Part shown: positions 58,628-64,000 of the stretch, piece by piece
Layout of the letters: every line of letters begins with the position of its first letter
Numbering within the stretch: position 1 is the stretch's first letter
Source of the DNA: Rhododendron vialii
Lineage: Eukaryota; Streptophyta; Magnoliopsida; Ericales; Ericaceae
Reading direction: 5' to 3'
Assembly (NCBI RefSeq): GCF_030253575.1
Contig: NC_080560.1
Coordinates: forward strand, 37,341,001 to 37,405,000
DNA: 64,000 nucleotides
Made by a program: the position numbers and the translations under genes
Notes under the pieces: model-generated
What the model saw: the letters and a program-made list of their open reading frames with translations, nothing else
Databases searched by the model: none
Told to the model about the DNA's origin: nothing

Positions 58628-61600
58628 GGGAAAATGACGATCCAGGATGTGTTTTGATAATTAATACCCGCCAAGGACAAACTAAGAATATTTTCCCATA
58701 TTTTTTTCTGCACTAAGCCTATTTTATACAAAATAGGCCCAATTAAAATTTAGGAATCACAAAATTGGCCCAATGGAATACACTGATTATCAACTCCCAT
58801 AATCCATAAACCATTAGGGTACATTTAGTTCGATGAAATGGAATGGAATTAAGAATAATTTTCAAAGGATCGATAGATTTGGAGATATTATAATGGTTGT
58901 GTTTTTTTGGGATAACTATATACTTATATTTTGTAATGGTTTTTCAAGATGTTTGTTTCCAGCTTTCAAAACTTATGAGCCGGCCCTGGTCAAATATTTT
59001 TCTTTTTGGTTCATGTTTGGCATATGATTGTCAAGGGTTTGAGTGCCAAGCTGGTTGGGATGCATTCCTCTTGTTGTGATATGTCTTTGTATGATCATTT
59101 TAATCTTTGTAACAATTTTAAAAATTAATAAAATCTTTCTTTCTAAAAAAAAAGGAAAGAAATAGGGAGTCGTAAACAAAAGAAAGGGAAATTCCACCAA
59201 TAGTCCCTATAGTCTCTGTCAAGTCTAAACAATAACAAAAAAGTCATATTTTACCATAGATGTATACAATCTTGTACAGATATATAGAGAAAGTCTCTAT
59301 ATATAGAGAACCAAATTTGGGTCTCTAAAATAAAGGCCCAATATAGAGCGTGATTGGAGTAAAATGGTTCTCTAAAATAGAGTGATAGAGCTTGGTTGGA
59401 GTTGCTTTTAAGCAACTACATTTACTAAAAATAAAAAGAAGCTCTCTCGATTAACCTTTTCTCCTACTTGATTTATTCTCAACAATGATTATTATTTTTC
59501 CTTCTTTCTCACAAATTTTCTCTCATTTTCAAACTTTTCTCCTACTAAAATTTTTACATCTAATCTTAAATGGTAGAGAGGTAATTAATATTATTGATCT
59601 ATAACAAATTTTTCTTTGTTCATGTCCATATATGGCACGAGTACTGTGCGTCTATCAGTTCTATGTATTGAATGGATGATGAAGAAGAGGCATAACAAAA
59701 TGGAACGTTTGCTTCTAACAGTGATGCAAAGAGAACATATGTACTTACCACAATATATCTTCCAGCAAAGCCCGACATCCTTTCCTCCATAAGATTGGAC
59801 CACACTAAATCCACGGGAGTCATGTTTTTGCCATTGAAAGCATGATGATCTGCTCTATCAAGCGTCCATAACTCATCAGCGTAGCAATCGGAAGCAATAA
59901 GTAGATGGAGAGGTGTGTTACCTTCGTTGTCCTTTTGGTTTATAAGTTGCCCAACCCAGGACTGATCAAATATAAATTTAATCACTGAATACCTGTTCAT
60001 GTCCACAGCAATATGAAGGGCATTCTGCCCTTTACTATTGACCATCTCCCAACAATCTGGAGCAATGTGTAAAAGCTCTTCTATTACATGTTCATGCCCA
60101 TAAGCTGCAGCAATGTGAAGAGCTTTGTCTTGGTCGTCGTTGTTTGTAGTGGTAATGTATGCCCCTGATTCATCCATTACCAGAAGCTCTCTAACTCCGT
60201 TTTCATTCCCATTGCTAGTAGCTGTGTCTTGATCGCCCTTGTTTGTAGTGGTAATGTATGCCCGTGATCCATCCATTGCCAGAAGCTCTTTAACTCCCTC
60301 TTTATTACCATGGCATGTAGCATAGCAAAGTGGTATCCACCCATACTCATCGGCTTGATTGATTAGATCTTTCTTCCATTCCAACAATTTTTTTGTGCTT
60401 TGACCTGAAAAAAGATTAGAGAAAAGTTAAGTATTCATAATTAAATAGTACTTCAATTTGCAAGCCTGCAGTCATTAGCATTCAGAGATCTACTGTACAA
60501 ATAAATTTGAATTACTGGTTTACGCTAGCTATTAACACATCTTCTTTCCCAGTTCCAGCCTGATGTCACTCAAAAGTAGTTTTGATATGTTTATACTTTT
60601 ATAGATGATTTAATATTGATTTCTAACGAGTAATGAGTACGTGCAACTAATTAAGCAGTGAGGGTTTCGAGCTTTCTCTTTTTTACATTTTTAGATATTT
60701 TGACAAACCTGTGAAGTCCTTGAGAGCTGCCGCGTGCAATGCTGTTCTACCACCAGGGCCGCTGTAAGTTAGCAGCGATTTGTAAGTTTCCACGAGCGTG
60801 TCCACTATGGCCACACCCATAATCCCTCTTTCAGCAGCTAGGTAGAGTGGAGTTTCCTGGAAGTTGTTTGGTGGATGTTGAAACTCCGCATCTTCTTGTG
60901 ATAATAATTTAACCACTTCCAAGTATGTGTCTCTGTTCTCCTTTTCCAAGCGATTTCTCGCCGCCATGTGCCAGGCTGTGTCTCTGTCGACCTTTTTTGC
61001 CCTCATTATCTCGTCCACTTCCAAGTATGTGTCTCTGTTCTCCTTTTCCAAGCGATTTCTCTCCGCCATGTGCCAGGCTGGGTCTCTGTAGACCTTTTTT
61101 GCCCTCATTATCTCGTCCGCTTCTCTGTCCCTCATTATCTCCTCCACTTCTTCTCTATGGAGCTTTGTGGCCCTCATTATCATCATCTTCACCGATTCTT
61201 TACCCATACCCCGTTGTCTTTTGGTTAACATTTTGAATACTTTCAAGTACTTCTCCCCTTCCAAGTGACAATATCTCGCTGCCATGTGCAAGGCTGTGTC
61301 TCCGTCAATATTTGTTGCCCTCAACATCTCCTTAACTGCTCCAACCAAGCCGCTTTCAAGTTCTTCCTCCAGTCTTTTTGCCCGAGCTATCATTGCTTTT
61401 ACTATTTCAGCATGCCCTTCCCTAGCTGCCATATGAAGTGGAGTTTCACCTTTGATATTCCGCCGGTGTAGCAGAGACGGACACGCTTCCAAGACCTCTT
61501 TCACGTAATTGAGGTGGCCGAACTGGGTTGCGACGTGGAGAACCGTGTTGTGGTTTGGGGTGAGTTCTCCGTCAAGTTCGTCTTTGTGTTGCCCGAGGAC

Positions 61601-61645
61601 AGCAACTTTACCCTCCATGGCAGATGTATACAAGCTAGGATTCAT
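56983..61645 (-). CDS. Ankyrin-repeat protein with PGG domain (ACD6/ITN1-like)
   Basis: Three coding exons on the minus strand: 61645-60709, 60404-59749 and 57624-56983, in frame to 2235 nt, 744 residues. Exons 1 and 2 encode ankyrin repeats (TVLHVATQFGHLNYVKEVL, GETPLHMAAREGHAEIV, TALHMAA, KALHIAAAYGHEHVIEELL, NALHIAVDMNRYSVIKF, NTPLHLLI). A charged, coiled-coil-like stretch at about 555-597 precedes the PGG domain with FTIPGG near 620-625 and four predicted membrane segments to the C-terminus. Plant proteins of this type act at membranes in defence and stress signalling; ACD6 and ITN1 are examples, but this gene's role is not shown. Two recent internal duplications are visible: 102 bp in exon 1 and 99 bp in exon 2. 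Intron 2 carries a hAT-like MITE. Start ATG fits MNPSLYTSAMEG. Confidence 0.9.
58508..58988. mobile_element. hAT-like MITE in intron 2 of the ankyrin gene
   Basis: Starts CAGTGCCGGCTTA and ends with the inverse of CAGGGCCGGCTCA. Flanking 8-mers atcaaatg and gtcaaata agree at six positions. A (TA)n run lies at 58597-58624. Non-coding, 481 bp. Confidence 0.55.
60914..61117 (-). repeat. Two tandem 102-bp units in ankyrin exon 1
   Basis: The sequence CACTTCCAAGTATGTGTCTC recurs at 60914 and 61016. Each unit encodes a 34-residue block ending RLEKENRDTYLEV. The second unit differs at a few bases. Confidence 0.9.
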
Positions 61646-63385
61646 GGTTATCCACGTTCGAGCGATATTCTATCTGAATTGTGGTAAGTTAAATAACTAT
61701 TTCCTTCCTTGTCACTGAATTTCTCTCTTTTTCGCTTTGTTTATGTTCTCTGTTGTGTGCCTTTTTGTAATTCTTTGCTTGAAAAACTTTCAAAGGTGTA
61801 TTAGTAGTAAATCAATTATTCAACTTAGTATCACATGGGGCATTTAGCACATGCTTGAATTCGTAATTCATTCAGCCTTCAAGCAAGAGATGTACACCTT
61901 GTGACGGTTTTTCTTCTTTTCCTATTCAATTCGCTACAATTAACAAAATTATCCTATCGTAAAGAATATTCGATGTTTTTATTATCGGCAAAAGTAACAT
62001 TCCTTTTATTAATGGGAAGGGGAATTTCAACACCTAGAGGGACAAAGCCCAATCACACACAAAGGGACAAAAGTCCCATACTCCTGATGGCCTAAAATCC
62101 CAAATCATAAAATAAAAGCCCAAAAAACATCTGATGTGTTACTTTTGTCTCCATAGACAAGTGAATCGATTTTGCTCGTGTCTCCATAGACAAGTGAATA
62201 TGTTGCAAATTGCTATGCAATATGCATGGCAAATGTATTCTAAAGTTTAACCTTACAATTTATGAAACAAAATGTAACTTATTAGCATATTTATCAATAT
62301 GTGATGATACTGATTTTTTTGTTGACTTAAGTTCTTTGTGTGCTTTACGAGGTTTACGGTTGGGATCATAATTGTGGATCCGGTATGTGGACAAAATTGA
62401 GAGTATGGACGGGTATGGAGGGGAGCTCATCTCTTAAACTGAAGCCAATGAATTGGCACCATTTGGTTTGGTTTCCCAACAATACCCGTGGATGGTCCTT
62501 TTTTTTTTTTTTCTTATTTTTTATTTTATAGAGTGGAAGGTCTTTCTTGAGAGATTTTCCACTAGATAGATTGTCCAATAGGGGCGGTGTTGCAACAGAT
62601 TCAAGGTGTGTACTTTGCTCTGGTTTTGATGAAGAGGTCTTGGATTTTTACAAGAGTCTTGGGAATTGTCCGAGGCTTTTCTTTAGGACTTGGGAACACA
62701 ATTGGGAGTAGGAGAAAGACTACTTAAGGATACGGAGGACTATTAATATTCATACTTTCGGAGCACAACTACATGGTGCTCTAGATCACTCAAACGCTAG
62801 ACAATTAATATTTATGGGGATTATACAGTTAGTCGTGGATCGCATTGTATGGCATTGGAGTGCCCCGGGGCACCTACTTAATGGTGTTTTTCTATTATCA
62901 GTTTGTTTACTCCTTGTTTGTTGTTTCCGCTCACTCGGTGTGGTAGGCTGGTCATTGTTGTTGAGGGTTTTTAATATTACCTGGACCTTTCTTCTTTGGG
63001 CAATTATAATCACACGCCTATAGAACACATGCACTTCTCAAACATGGTTCCAAGTAATGTGAATTTCACAACCTATTTTTACAATTTGATTCGTTCATTT
63101 TCTAGTTCCGGACAAATTGAGTTTTTTTTTTTGTATCTGTAACTTGCAAGTGTGGACCTATAAAATGAACGACTCAAATTGTTTGGGAAATCTCATGCTA
63201 TACTGGGTGACGTGTTTCAGAAGCGTGTTCGAAATGGTGTCTACATGGCATGACTTTTCTTTTTTCTTGGTGGTTGGTTAATGATCGAAGTTCACTTACC
63301 AAATATGAGATAATGAGTGTAGTTATTGTAGAATTGCTGTCTGTGTTCTTTGGCATGACTTTGTCGCTTGTTACATGCACCAAAG
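61646..63385. other. Upstream region of the ankyrin gene
   Basis: Promoter of the minus-strand gene lies at the left end. The rest is AT-rich with short unrelated frames; no repeat or gene recognised. A TTTTTTTTTTTT run is at about 62500. Confidence 0.45.
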
Positions 63386-64000
63386 TAGCATTCTTTATGT
63401 TACTTTGGTCTTCCTCAAGCAAATAATATATGCCTCCATCTTTTAACCTTCATTACGTTTTCTCTTTTGCTGGGTTTGATTCCTAAAAACACAGTTCACT
63501 TTTTTCTTTTAGATAGCTTCAACAACCTTCAAAGTATATATTCATATAATCCCTCCATGGAGGAAGCATTCTTTATGTTACTTTGGTCTTCCTCAAGCAA
63601 ATAATATATGCCTCATTATATTTTCTCTTTTGCTTTGTTTGATTCCTAAAAACATAGTTCTCTTTTTCCTTTTTGACAGCTTCAACAACCTTCAAAGTAT
63701 ATATTCATACAATCCCTCCATGGAGGAAGCATTCTTTATGTTACTTTGGTCTTACTCAAGCAAATAATATATCCCTCATCACATTTTCTCTTTTGCTTTG
63801 TGTGATTCCTAAAAATCCAGTTCACTTTTTCCTTTTTGATAGCTTCAACAACCTTCAAAGCAGATGTTCATACGATCCCTCCATGGAGGAAGCAAATAAT
63901 ATATTCCTCTGTCTTTTAACCTTCATTACATTTTCTCTTTTTTTTTGTTCGATTCTCAAAACAGTGGTCTTTTTCCTTTTTGATAGCTTCAATAATCTTC
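63386..64000. repeat. Tandem array running off the window, units about 145-165 bp
   Basis: The block GCTTCAACAACCTTCAAAG recurs at 63526, 63679 and 63842 and in altered form at 63986. Each unit also carries TCCCTCCATGGAGGAAGC (with the palindrome CTCCATGGAG), GTTACTTTGGTCTTCCTCAA and a TTTTCTCTTTTGCT block. The last complete unit has lost the GTTACTTTGG block. Confidence 0.85.

Noticed and set aside
60925-61236. Cys-rich plus-strand frame with internal repeats
   Set aside because: Antisense shadow of the duplicated ankyrin exon.

Overview
This is plant nuclear DNA, almost certainly from a flowering plant. The host genes have plant intron-exon structure. They are a cytosolic ribosomal protein S15 gene with site II and telo-box promoter motifs, a plastid-targeted three-CRM-domain splicing factor, two RNA polymerase IV/V subunit-7-like genes, and an ankyrin-repeat/PGG membrane protein. 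The mobile DNA is typical of plants: Athila-like and chromovirus-type Ty3/gypsy elements, a TRIM, Stowaway, PIF/Harbinger-like and hAT-like elements. I cannot name the species.

Layout. 1-5579: a non-autonomous LTR retrotransposon whose 5' LTR is cut by the window edge. 5580-16247: a three-layer nest, with a full-length but mutated Ty3/gypsy chromovirus (6311-15368) inside a PIF/Harbinger-like element (5977-16138), itself inside one copy of a short duplicated repeat. 16950-19680: the RPS15 gene (4 coding exons). 20365-20635: a Stowaway MITE. 21458-27925 (minus): a CFM3-like CRM-domain gene (9 coding exons, about 885 residues) with an intact TRIM in intron 3. 29140-37554: two tandem subunit-7-like genes, each with an uninterrupted coding region and a long intron in the 5' UTR; a hAT-like MITE lies in the first UTR intron. 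38490-41900: a second copy of the other UTR intron, broken by a block that holds a solo LTR. 42200-44500: foldback and MITE-like debris. 44575-55330: a TIR element that received a second copy of the non-autonomous retrotransposon (44951-53329, minus), whose 3' LTR in turn received a hAT-like element. 55504-56618: another TIR element. 56983-61645 (minus): the ankyrin/PGG gene. 63386-64000: a tandem array running off the window.

No bacterial or viral system is present. The genes do not form a pathway. A loose theme is that Pol IV/V subunits serve RNA-directed DNA methylation, the process that silences elements like those around them, and the broken gypsy polyprotein shows stop codons of the kind expected from decay of methylated cytosines. 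The best candidates for something undescribed are: a triple hairpin motif kept in the LTRs of two diverged copies of the non-autonomous family although its base sequence changed; a short acidic reading frame shared by those copies; an in-frame loss of the gag domain; and the asymmetrically diverged subunit-7 pair with a duplicated UTR intron.

Exon boundaries were derived by hand from reading frame, GT/AG sites and family knowledge. Divergence counts are by-eye counts.
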